Origin: Neisseria shayeganii 871
GTDB taxonomy: Bacteria; Pseudomonadota; Gammaproteobacteria; Burkholderiales; Neisseriaceae
Direction of reading: 5' to 3'
DNA: 64,000 nt
Assembly: GCF_000226875.1 (NCBI RefSeq)
Contig: NZ_JH164926.1
Location: 1,258,310 to 1,322,309, forward strand
Shown here: piece by piece, positions 53,067 through 60,746 of the stretch
Position numbering within the stretch: position 1 is the first letter of the stretch
Layout of the letters: each line of letters starts with the position of its first letter
Notes under the pieces: model-generated
Database searches by the model: none
The model's input: only the letters and a program-made list of their open reading frames with translations
What the model was told of the DNA's origin: nothing
Made by a program: the position numbers and the translations under genes

Positions 53067-54158
53067 ATGGATAACAATAATACAATTCCCAAAGTCAAGA
53101 CGGTTCATATCATGCTATTGGGCATGGATGACCGCCAATATGCCATGTTCCGTATGGCGTTCAAAATGCACGGTACCACCAATTACGAGCTGGTAACCGA
53201 AGAGCAGGGTATTCCGCCGCAGCTGGTGTTGGTGGATGCCGATCATGCGCCCGAAGCATGGGCAAAGGCAAAAGAGCGGTTTGTCCAAGCCAAGGTGGTT
53301 TATTTCTCGGCCACCCCGCCGCAGACAACTGCCCCTTATCTGGCCAAACCGATCAAATTCGACACCCTGTTTGTCAATCTGAAAAACCTGCAGCAAGGCA
53401 ACGGTATCTGGATTGCGCGCACCGGTACACCGGTGGCTGAAGCGCTGGTGGCCGTACCTGTAGCTGCGACTGTAAAAACAGAATCTCCCCAAAGGATTGA
53501 GCATTTTGATCCCAACGAAGGCTTGCTGGGCGCAGTGAAAAAAGCCAGCCGGCAGGAGAGTGATGTGGCGGTGCTGCATGGCGGCAAACCTGTATTGCTG
53601 GTATTCCCTTCTATACAGAAAGTATTGCTGACGGCTGACTCCGCAGCGTTGAAGGCCTTGTGTGAACAGAAGTTTGTCGATTTGAGCGTACGGCCGGTGG
53701 CAGAAGAGCACTTGAAAAACAAGGCTAAATTGTCGGTGCAAGCTTGCTTATGGCAGCTGGCGGTTTGGACCGGTAACGGACGTTTGCCTCAAGGCATTGA
53801 TGCCCATACGGTTTTCAAAGTAAAAAGCTGGCCGAATCTGACCCGTCTGGCTCCCTTGGCCGAGTCTATGCGGCTGTCGGCTTTCCTGACCAAAACATCA
53901 GGTAGCCTGACTATGCTGCACCGTTTGATGTCGATAGACAGCAAAGACTTGGCCGATTACCTGACTGCAACCTATGTAACCGGTTACCTGGCGGTGGATA
54001 CTCATTCTACTGCGGCGCATGCCCATACCGCTGCTGCCGGCACTACCCAGCCTGCCGCTTCTGCTGCAGGCGCACAACAGACAGAGGCCAAACCGGCAGA
54101 AGTGCCGAAACAGCGCGGCTTGCTGCAACGATTAATGAATAAAATTATTGGCCGATAA
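53067..54158 (+). CDS. Receiver-domain protein with PatA-like C-terminal region
   Basis: A 363-residue protein. The N-terminal 105 residues look like a response-regulator receiver: acidic pair Asp21-Asp22 (LLGMDDRQY), Asp57 (LVLVDAD), Ser/Thr at 81-83 (FSAT) and Lys94-Pro95 (LAKPI). A middle segment and a helical region (LPQGIDAHTVFKVKSWPNLTRLAPL, key part VFKVKSWPNLTRL) resemble the DUF4388/PatA-type output region. An Ala/Thr/Gln-rich linker then leads to a basic C-terminal helix (RGLLQRLMNKIIGR). It starts three bases after the upstream gene and is 12 bases from the GTPase gene, so co-translation is likely. Role unknown; possibly a phosphorylation input to the GTPase. Confidence 0.75.
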   Translation: MDNNNTIPKVKTVHIMLLGMDDRQYAMFRMAFKMHGTTNYELVTEEQGIPPQLVLVDADHAPEAWAKAKERFVQAKVVYFSATPPQTTAPYLAKPIKFDTLFVNLKNLQQGNGIWIARTGTPVAEALVAVPVAATVKTESPQRIEHFDPNEGLLGAVKKASRQESDVAVLHGGKPVLLVFPSIQKVLLTADSAALKALCEQKFVDLSVRPVAEEHLKNKAKLSVQACLWQLAVWTGNGRLPQGIDAHTVFKVKSWPNLTRLAPLAESMRLSAFLTKTSGSLTMLHRLMSIDSKDLADYLTATYVTGYLAVDTHSTAAHAHTAAAGTTQPAASAAGAQQTEAKPAEVPKQRGLLQRLMNKIIGR

Positions 54159-54170
54159 GGGAATAACATA

Positions 54171-54707
54171 ATGGCAGAAAACAAGATTATTTTTACAGGT
54201 CCCGTAGGGGTAGGTAAAACGACAGCGATTGCTGCTTTGTCTGACGATCCGCCCATCAAAACCGATGCGCGTGCCTCAGACATGACCACTTCCATGAAAA
54301 GCCACACCACCGTGGCCATGGATTACGGTGTAATCAATTTGGACGAAAACACCAAAGTCCATCTTTACGGCACGCCGGGCCAAGAACGTTTCGATTTTAT
54401 GTGGGACATCCTCAGCCAAGGTAGCATGGGTTTGGTGCTGTTGTTGGACAACACCCGTGCCCATCCCTTAAAAGACCTGAAATTCTTCCTCGATTCTTTT
54501 CAGGATCTGTTGAAAACTGCCCCGGTTGTGGTGGGCGTGACCAAGATGGACTTGAAAGCCTCTCCCGAAGTGGAGGTGTACCAAAAATACTTGGCTCAAC
54601 ACAATATGAACGTACCGGTATTCGAAGTGGATGCCCGTAATGAAAACGATGTCAAACAGCTGGTAACCGCCATGCTGTATTCAATCGATCCCGGTTTAGA
54701 GGTGTGA
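54171..54707 (+). CDS. Small GTPase, COG2229/CvnD-like
   Basis: A 178-residue Ras-like GTPase. G1 is GPVGVGKTT (10-18), G3 is YGTPGQERF (66-74), G4 is TKMD (124-127). The GTPGQERF form without the usual Asp is typical of the COG2229 group, which includes the CvnD GTPases of actinobacterial conservons and is related to MglA polarity switches. A roadblock protein encoded two genes downstream is the standard partner, acting as regulator or effector. The ribosome site AAGGGAATAAC precedes the start. Confidence 0.88.
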   Translation: MAENKIIFTGPVGVGKTTAIAALSDDPPIKTDARASDMTTSMKSHTTVAMDYGVINLDENTKVHLYGTPGQERFDFMWDILSQGSMGLVLLLDNTRAHPLKDLKFFLDSFQDLLKTAPVVVGVTKMDLKASPEVEVYQKYLAQHNMNVPVFEVDARNENDVKQLVTAMLYSIDPGLEV

Positions 54708-54709
54708 GT

Positions 54710-55369
54710 ATGGATTCCACATTGCTGCTGCAACCCAATTTATATCCCAAGGTGACCCCGGCGGGCGCCTATTATGCGGTATCCAACAAAGGCCAAAGCG
54801 CCAGCCGCACTTTGTTGGGCGGCATTTTGCAGGCGGGAGAAGAAGAAACCGTCAGCCAGGAAAACGTGATGCGTTGGGCGCAGACCGATGATTTGGATGC
54901 CGCCCTCAACCTGCTGTACCGCATGCAGCGTTTGGAGTTTCTCTACGGCGAAGACGAGCCCGAGCAGAAAACCGATTTGCTGAGCGGCACCGGCCTGCCC
55001 AACATTCTGATGCACTTGTCCGACGTACAGAAAGCACTGCTGGTGGATCAAGATGGTTTTTATTTCTCCAGCTCCGGTTTCAACCACGAAGCGGCCGAAG
55101 AAATTGCCGTGTTGGCCAGCGAAGCCGTGCGCCTGTATGAGCGCCACAGCCTGCTGATTAAAAACAACCTCAATATCTACCACAACGCCGTGGGTATTTG
55201 CGATCCGTCCGGTCAGAGCGAGTTGTCTTTCTTCCCGCTCTATATCGGCGACTTGAAATTCATTCTGGTAACGGGCGGCGTGCCGCAGCTGCATAAAGAC
55301 GAGTTCGTCTCTTTGGTGCGCGCCTTATATCAAATTGTTGATTCCGCAGCGCAAGCGGACACTTTCTAA
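54710..55369 (+). CDS. Protein with N-terminal helical domain and probable roadblock-like domain
   Basis: A 219-residue protein, not assigned to a named family. Residues 1-85 look like a small helical or winged-helix unit (VMRWAQTDDLDAALNLLYRMQRLEFLY). Residues about 105-215 have the length and strand/helix order of a roadblock/longin fold (KALLVDQDGFYFSSSGF, EEIAVLASEAVRLYERH, LSFFPLYIGDLKFILVTGG). The start chosen is ATG at 54710; an alternative GTG at 54704 overlaps the GTPase stop. The overlap or near-overlap implies translational coupling to the GTPase. Confidence 0.65.
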   Translation: MDSTLLLQPNLYPKVTPAGAYYAVSNKGQSASRTLLGGILQAGEEETVSQENVMRWAQTDDLDAALNLLYRMQRLEFLYGEDEPEQKTDLLSGTGLPNILMHLSDVQKALLVDQDGFYFSSSGFNHEAAEEIAVLASEAVRLYERHSLLIKNNLNIYHNAVGICDPSGQSELSFFPLYIGDLKFILVTGGVPQLHKDEFVSLVRALYQIVDSAAQADTF

Positions 55370-55395
55370 AATCAATTTATCGGGAAATCAAAAAT

Positions 55396-55761
55396 ATGCA
55401 ACAACAACTCGTTTCTTCCGTCTTGAGCGACCTGCACAGCTCCTCAGTCGACATCACCGCCTCTGCCGTCATTTCCAGCGACGGCCTGCCCATCGCTTCC
55501 CTGCTGCAATCCAATATCGACCCCGACCGCGTTGGCGCCATGTCTGCCGCCCTGCTGGCTTTGGGCAACCGCACCACCAAAGAATTGAAATGCGGCGAGC
55601 TGGAGCAAGTGATCGTGAAGGGTAACGACGGTTATATTCTGCTCATCCAAGCCGGCGAAGACACGGTTTTGGTGGTAACTGCCCGCGAAAGCGCCAAACT
55701 GGGCCTGATTCTACTGGATGCCCGCCGCGCCGCCCGCAGCATCCTCGATTTGGAAGCCTAA
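55396..55761 (+). CDS. Roadblock/LC7 domain protein (MglB-like)
   Basis: A 121-residue single-domain roadblock/LC7 protein: ASAVISSDGLPIASLL, DRVGAMSAALLALGNRTTKEL, QVIVKGNDGYILLIQAGEDTVLVVTA follow the family pattern closely (key parts ISSDGLPIAS and GYILLIQAGED). MglB-type roadblock dimers act as GTPase-activating or scaffolding partners of MglA/CvnD GTPases. It closes the five-gene unit and is followed by a DUS compound hairpin. Confidence 0.9.
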   Translation: MQQQLVSSVLSDLHSSSVDITASAVISSDGLPIASLLQSNIDPDRVGAMSAALLALGNRTTKELKCGELEQVIVKGNDGYILLIQAGEDTVLVVTARESAKLGLILLDARRAARSILDLEA

Positions 55762-55816
55762 TCGCAAACGAACGCTTCCCGCTGAATGTGCCGCCGGGCA
55801 TGGGCAGTCGGAATAG

Positions 55817-55864
55817 AGGCTACCTGAAAGACAAACGGCCCGGCCGTTGTTTTTCAGGTAGCCT
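55817..55864. terminator. Compound DUS hairpin ending the GTPase module
   Basis: Opposed DUS copies (AGGCTACCTGAAA ... TTTCAGGTAGCCT) enclose a second GC-rich stem (ACGGCC/GGCCGT), giving one long hairpin followed by TTTG on the plus strand. Confidence 0.8.
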
Positions 55865-55928
55865 TTGATATTGGAAAACCCTGCTACAATACCGCCCGTT
55901 TTGAAGCGAATGATTGACGGAAAATACC

Positions 55929-57179
55929 ATGTTCGGACTATTCAAGAAAAAGAAAAAACCGGAAGAGCCGGCCTCATTGCCTGTTGAAGAAGCTGCTACC
56001 CGGCCGGCCGAGCCGGCTGCTGAAACCGAGGCAGCACCTGAAGCGGTGTCTGCCGATGAAGTGCAGCCCCAGCCGGTAACGCAAAGCGAGGCGCCGGAAC
56101 AGGAGCAGATGCCCGTATCGGCAGAACCTGCCGAGGCCGATTTATCCGACTCTGCCGATGAGCCGGCAGCCGTCCCCCCGGCTGCTGCCGCCCAGCCGGC
56201 AGCACAACCTGAGCCTACTCTGCCGGCCACCACAGCTGAAAAAGCAACGGCGGCAGAACCCGCCCCCGCTTTAGGCTGGGCGGCCCGCTTGAAACAGGGA
56301 TTGAGCAAATCGCGCAACCAAATGGCCAAATCGCTGGCCGGCGTGTTCGGCGGCGGCCAGATTGACGAAGACCTGTATGAAGAGCTGGAAACCGTGCTGC
56401 TCACCGCCGATATGGGCATCGAGGCCACCGAGCAGCTGATGGCCGAAGTGCGTAAACGGGTGAGTCTGCGCGGCCTGAAAGACGGGCAGGAACTGCGCAG
56501 CGCCCTGAAAGAAGCGATTTACGATTTGATCAAACCGCTGGAAGCCCCCTTGAGGCTACCTGAAAGCGGCGGGCCGTTTGTCATCATGCTGGCCGGCATC
56601 AACGGCGCGGGCAAAACCACCTCCATCGGCAAACTGGCCAAATATTTCCAATCGCAAGGCAAATCCGTGCTGCTGGCTGCAGGAGATACCTTTCGCGCCG
56701 CCGCCCGCGAGCAGCTTCAGGAGTGGGGCGCGCGCAACGGCGTTACCGTGATCTCCCAAGCCTCGGGCGATTCTGCCGCCGTGTGTTTCGATGCGGTAGA
56801 GGCAGCCAAGGCGCGCGGCATCGATATCGTGTTGGCCGACACCGCCGGCCGCCTGCCCACCCAATTGCACTTGATGGAAGAAATCAAAAAAGTGAAGCGG
56901 GTACTGCAAAAATCCATGCCCGAGGCGCCGCACGAAATCATTGTGGTATTGGATGCCAATATCGGCCAAAACGCGGTCAATCAAGTGATTGCTTTCGACG
57001 AAGCCTTAGGTTTGACTGGCCTAATTGTGACCAAGCTCGACGGCACCGCCAAAGGCGGCGTGCTGGCGGCCTTGGCCAGCCGCCGGCCGGTGCCGGTGCG
57101 CTACATCGGCGTGGGCGAGGGCATCGACGATTTGCGCCCCTTCCATGCACGCGATTTTGTGGATGCGCTGTTGGATTGA
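55929..57179 (+). CDS. ftsY: Signal recognition particle receptor FtsY
   Basis: A 416-residue FtsY. A basic start (MFGLFKKKKKPEEP) is followed by an acidic Ala/Pro/Glu A-domain (about 10-115) and the NG GTPase domain: [45 protein letters not shown]. It brings SRP-ribosome complexes to the SecYEG translocon. The ATG of MFGLFKK is preferred over an earlier TTG. A DUS copy is in frame (56553-56564, RLPES) at the N/G-domain boundary. Ends at a DUS terminator shared with alkB. Confidence 0.95.
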   Translation: MFGLFKKKKKPEEPASLPVEEAATRPAEPAAETEAAPEAVSADEVQPQPVTQSEAPEQEQMPVSAEPAEADLSDSADEPAAVPPAAAAQPAAQPEPTLPATTAEKATAAEPAPALGWAARLKQGLSKSRNQMAKSLAGVFGGGQIDEDLYEELETVLLTADMGIEATEQLMAEVRKRVSLRGLKDGQELRSALKEAIYDLIKPLEAPLRLPESGGPFVIMLAGINGAGKTTSIGKLAKYFQSQGKSVLLAAGDTFRAAAREQLQEWGARNGVTVISQASGDSAAVCFDAVEAAKARGIDIVLADTAGRLPTQLHLMEEIKKVKRVLQKSMPEAPHEIIVVLDANIGQNAVNQVIAFDEALGLTGLIVTKLDGTAKGGVLAALASRRPVPVRYIGVGEGIDDLRPFHARDFVDALLD

Positions 57180-57202
57180 GACGGTGTGAAACCCCAATGT
57201 GG

Positions 57203-57238
57203 AAAGGCTACCTGAAAGCATTTCAGGTAGCCTTTTTG
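57203..57238. terminator. DUS inverted-pair terminator between ftsY and alkB
   Basis: AAAGGCTACCTGAAA and TTTCAGGTAGCCTTT form a 15-bp stem with a 3-base loop followed by TTG. The alkB stop codon is the TGA inside the right-hand DUS. Confidence 0.88.
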
Positions 57239-57900
57239 TGGTGGTGCCGGCGGGCTCGACCTGCCGGCCCCGCATGGTTGGCGAGTATGGTGCGGAACGT
57301 CAGGTTGATGCGGGGCTGCTTGACGGCGTTATTTTTCAGCAGCGCGTGTTGCCAGTATTGCTGGGTGGTGCCGTACATCAGCAGCAGTTGCCCGTGCGCC
57401 AGCGGCAGAATGCGTTTTTCTTGCGTCTGTTTGTGGCGGAAGGCGAAGCGGCGGGTGGCGCCGAAGCTGAGTGAAGCGATGACCGGGCCGAGTTCGGCTT
57501 CGTCGTCGCTGTGCCAAGTCATCCCTTGCCGACCGTCGGCATAGAGGTTGAGCAGGCAGCTGTTGAAGTGCGCCTTGCAGACAGCGGCGGCGTGCGCTTC
57601 AACCCGCTGTTTGATTTCGAGCAGCAAGGGCGTCCATGGCCGGGCGGCACGGGCGATGCCGGAATAGGTGTAAAGCAGGCCGTTGTCGCCGTACCAGGCG
57701 GTTTGGCGGGCGGTGGTGAGGGTTTTGCCGTAGAGCCGCACTTGGTCGTGTTGCCAAGGGGTGTCTTGTAACAGGCTGTGCAGGTAATGGTCGGCTTCGG
57801 CGGCGGCAAACGGACTGCCGAGCAGGCGGACTTCGCCGTCGTAGGGCAGAAGATTGTGTTCAGGTAGCCCGAGGTCGGGAAATAAGGTAGGCGGGATCAT
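57223..57900 (-). CDS. alkB: Alpha-ketoglutarate-dependent dioxygenase AlkB
   Basis: A 225-residue AlkB-family iron(II)/2-oxoglutarate oxygenase that repairs alkylated bases by oxidative demethylation. The metal triad is visible in WHSDDE (HxD) and WQHAL (distal His), and the 2-oxoglutarate arginines in PRINLTFR. The nucleotide-recognition lid (GLLYTYSGI) is typical. The last codons (Lys-Ala-Thr-stop) are encoded by a DUS that also forms the terminator hairpin, so the protein end was built from an uptake word. Confidence 0.93.
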   Translation of the reverse strand: MIPPTLFPDLGLPEHNLLPYDGEVRLLGSPFAAAEADHYLHSLLQDTPWQHDQVRLYGKTLTTARQTAWYGDNGLLYTYSGIARAARPWTPLLLEIKQRVEAHAAAVCKAHFNSCLLNLYADGRQGMTWHSDDEAELGPVIASLSFGATRRFAFRHKQTQEKRILPLAHGQLLLMYGTTQQYWQHALLKNNAVKQPRINLTFRTILANHAGPAGRARRHHHKKAT

Positions 57901-57958
57901 TAGAAAGTACTTGCAGGGCGTGCGTTTTGCCGCTGGTTACATAGCTTGGCCAAGCGCA

Positions 57959-58954
57959 TCAGTGCGACCTGCGTTCCTCGTTTCGCTCCTTGTCTGCTGC
58001 TTCGCTTTCGGCGGCATCGTAGGCATCGACGATTTTCTGCACCAAGGGGTGGCGCACCACGTCTTCGCTGGTGAAGGTGTGGAAATACAGCCCTTCGATG
58101 CCGGCCAGTTTTTCTTTGGCGTCTTTGAGGCCGGATTTGATGTTGCGCGGCAGGTCGATTTGGCTCAAATCGCCGGTAATCACGGCTTTGGCGCCGAAGC
58201 CGATGCGGGTGAGGAACATCTTCATTTGTTCGGGCGTGGTGTTTTGCGCTTCGTCCAGAATCACATAGGCGCCGTTGAGGGTGCGGCCGCGCATATAGGC
58301 CAAGGGGGCGATTTCGATGAGGCCTTTTTCCAACAGCTTGGTGACACGATCGAAGCCCATCAGGTCGTACAGGGCGTCGTAAAGCGGGCGCAGATAAGGA
58401 TCGACTTTTTGCGCCAAGTCGCCGGGCAGAAAGCCGAGCTTTTCGCCGGCTTCCACCGCCGGCCGCACCAAAACAATGCGCTCGACCTGGTGTTTTTCGA
58501 TGGCATCCACCGCAGCGGCCACGGCCAAATAGGTTTTGCCGGTGCCGGCCGGGCCGAGGCCGAAGACCACGTCGTGATTAAGCAGGGCACGGATGTAGCC
58601 GTTTTGGCGCGGGGTGCGGCCGCTGAGGTTGCCGCGGCGGGTGCGGAAGTGGTATTGGTGGTTGGCGTCGGTTTGCGGCTGAAAGGCGCTATCGGCGGTT
58701 TGCGCTTCCACGGCGGCCAGGCGGATGTCGTTGTCGTCCAAATCGCGGCTTTGTGCCAGTTCCGCCAGTGCGAGCAGGGCACGGCGGCCGGCATGGGCGG
58801 CTTCGCCGAGAAAGGTGAAATGTTCGAAACGGCGGCTCACTTGCAGGTTTAGGGCGCGGCCGAGAGTGGCGAGGTGGCTGTCGAGCGGGCCGCACAGGCG
58901 TTGCAGCACGGTGTTGTCGATGTCTTCAAATTGCAGGCGGACAGTATGGCTCAT
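57959..58954 (-). CDS. ybeZ: PhoH family ATPase (YbeZ-like)
   Basis: A 331-residue PhoH/YbeZ protein. Walker A is GPAGTGKT, Walker [23 protein letters not shown]; the N-terminal domain carries a short KH-like region. In other bacteria YbeZ works with the YbeY RNase in RNA maturation; the ybeY gene is not adjacent on the window side visible here. Start [11 protein letters not shown] fits. Ends in a charged tail. Confidence 0.93.
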   Translation of the reverse strand: MSHTVRLQFEDIDNTVLQRLCGPLDSHLATLGRALNLQVSRRFEHFTFLGEAAHAGRRALLALAELAQSRDLDDNDIRLAAVEAQTADSAFQPQTDANHQYHFRTRRGNLSGRTPRQNGYIRALLNHDVVFGLGPAGTGKTYLAVAAAVDAIEKHQVERIVLVRPAVEAGEKLGFLPGDLAQKVDPYLRPLYDALYDLMGFDRVTKLLEKGLIEIAPLAYMRGRTLNGAYVILDEAQNTTPEQMKMFLTRIGFGAKAVITGDLSQIDLPRNIKSGLKDAKEKLAGIEGLYFHTFTSEDVVRHPLVQKIVDAYDAAESEAADKERNEERRSH

Positions 58955-59184
58955 AAATGGTGGGGGGTTCCGTAAAAATAGAGTAGGCTACCTGAAAAGG
59001 CGGCCGGCTAATCAAATGGCTTGGTTAGGGAAGTCATTATAAGGTAAGGGCTAAAATTTTTCCTGTGTGCCATACCTCGTAAAGACAGTTGCGCTGGCAG
59101 TTAATTTCCGTTAATTTGACGGGTTATGCGGATGTGCTGCGCATTCTATATTTCTTTTTTACGACTTCATTTCGGAGATATGCC
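58955..59184. other. Divergent intergenic region between phoH and the TAXI receptor
   Basis: About 230 bases with a DUS copy near 58985 (upstream of phoH) and an AT-rich stretch at 59140-59165 before the receptor gene. No gene or clear promoter pair could be fixed. Confidence 0.5.
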
Positions 59185-60264
59185 ATGAAAAACACTTCTT
59201 CCAAACTGATTATGCTGGCATTGGCTGCTGCATTGGCAGCTTGTGGCGGAGACAATGCCGCCAAACCCGCCGCAAGCAGTGATGCGGCACCCCAGCAAGA
59301 GCAGGCGGCACAAAACGGCCTGCAGACCAAATTCGTGACCGTGGGCACCGGCGGCGCTTCCGGCCCCTACAACATCATCGGCACCGCTTTGAGCGAGCTG
59401 TATGCGCAAAAATTCGGCGTGAACGCCAAAACCCAAACCACCGGCGCTTCGGTAGAAAACCTGAATCTGCTGGCCCAAAACAAACTGGAAATGGCCTTTG
59501 TGATGAGCGATGCTTTGAGCGACGCAATCAACGGCCAGGGCAGCTTCAGCCGTAAAGTGGAAAATGTGGAGCAAATCGCCGCGCTGTACCCGAACTATGT
59601 GCAAATCGTCACTTCCGCCTCTTCCGGCATCAAATCGATTGAAGATTTGCGCGGTAAACGGGTGGCCGTGGGCGCACAAGGTTCCGGCGTTGAGTTGGCT
59701 ACCCGTGCCCTGCTGAACGGCTTCGGCATCAACTACACCGACATCAAAGTGGATTACTTGGGTTATGCCGAAGCGGCGGATGCCTTGAAAGCCGGCAAGC
59801 TGGATGCGGCCTTCCTCACCAGCGGCTTGCCCAACTCTTCTTTGATGGAACTGCAACAAGGCTTCGATCTGCAGCTGGTGGCCGTACCGGCCGACAAGCT
59901 GGCAGAAATTGCCCAAACCACGCCGTTCTTCAACGCCATGCCGATTCCGAAAGGCACTTATAATAATGCCGAAGACATCCCCACCGCCGCCATTTTCAAT
60001 GCCTTGGTGGTGCGCAAAGACATGAGCGAAGAAGACGTTTACCAGCTCACCAAAGCGCTGTTTGAGAATCTGGACAAATTGCAAACCGCCCACCAGGCTG
60101 CCAAAGGCATCAGTGTTGAAGGTGCGCAAAAAGGTTTGGTGGCGCCTTTGCATGCCGGTGCCAAGCGCTATTATGACGAAGTGGGCGCGGTAGCGGCTCC
60201 GGCAGCCCCGGCGGCGTCTGAAGCTGCTGCGGTGCCGGCTTCCGCTGCATCCGCCGCCCAATAA
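59185..60264 (+). CDS. TAXI-family TRAP transporter solute-binding lipoprotein
   Basis: A 359-residue TAXI-type binding protein. It has a lipoprotein signal (LALAAALAAC), an Ala/Gln linker, the ligand-binding core starting FVTVGTGGASGPYNIIGTALSELY, and NLNLLAQNKLEMAFVMSDALSDA. A C-terminal Ala/Pro/Ser tail (about 335-359) is low complexity. The ligand is unknown; TAXI systems are linked with dicarboxylates and glutamate. The DUF1850 and fused permease genes follow directly, giving a complete three-gene TRAP-TAXI operon. Confidence 0.93.
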   Translation: MKNTSSKLIMLALAAALAACGGDNAAKPAASSDAAPQQEQAAQNGLQTKFVTVGTGGASGPYNIIGTALSELYAQKFGVNAKTQTTGASVENLNLLAQNKLEMAFVMSDALSDAINGQGSFSRKVENVEQIAALYPNYVQIVTSASSGIKSIEDLRGKRVAVGAQGSGVELATRALLNGFGINYTDIKVDYLGYAEAADALKAGKLDAAFLTSGLPNSSLMELQQGFDLQLVAVPADKLAEIAQTTPFFNAMPIPKGTYNNAEDIPTAAIFNALVVRKDMSEEDVYQLTKALFENLDKLQTAHQAAKGISVEGAQKGLVAPLHAGAKRYYDEVGAVAAPAAPAASEAAAVPASAASAAQ

Positions 60265-60746
60265 ATGGCAACAGGCTACCTGAAAAAGGTAGGGCAAGGC
60301 GCAACTTGGCTTGCGCCTTGTTTCTGTCTGTGGCTTTTGTGGCAGCCGCAGGAAAAAATTGTGCTGCAAGCAGAGACGCTGCGCTGTGTGTGGCCGCACC
60401 CGGAATTTGTCTTGAAGTGGCGCCACTCGGTAGAAAAGCAGTATTGGCAGGAAGCTTATGTGTTGGAGAACGGCAGCCTGCATCTGCGCCATACGTATAT
60501 TCAGGCTTTCGGAGCGGGCGTGCCGGTTTCAGGTAGCCCGATACCGGCGCCGCCGGGTTACGTCGGCCTGAGCAGCGAAGTGCGGCTGCCTGAAATCAAT
60601 TGGATGGTGTCGCGCAATATGCAGGGCGAGATGCGGCTGGGTCAGCGGGTGCTGCCGCTTTACCGCATGCTGCCGGATTACACGGCGGTCAACATTGCTC
60701 CGGTCCGTCAAAGCCGGCTGCAATGGTTTTTTGAAAAGGATTGTTG
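60265..60746 (+). CDS. DUF1850 protein of the TAXI-TRAP operon
   Basis: A 160-residue DUF1850 protein, a small component regularly found between TAXI receptors and fused TRAP permeases. The N-terminal stretch (ATWLAPCFCLWLLW) may be a membrane anchor; the family core includes FVLKWRHSVEKQYWQEAY and LRHTYIQAFGAG. The start ATG sits directly after the receptor stop and its first codons (GYLKK) come from a DUS. The stop TGA overlaps the permease start. Function unknown. Confidence 0.85.
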
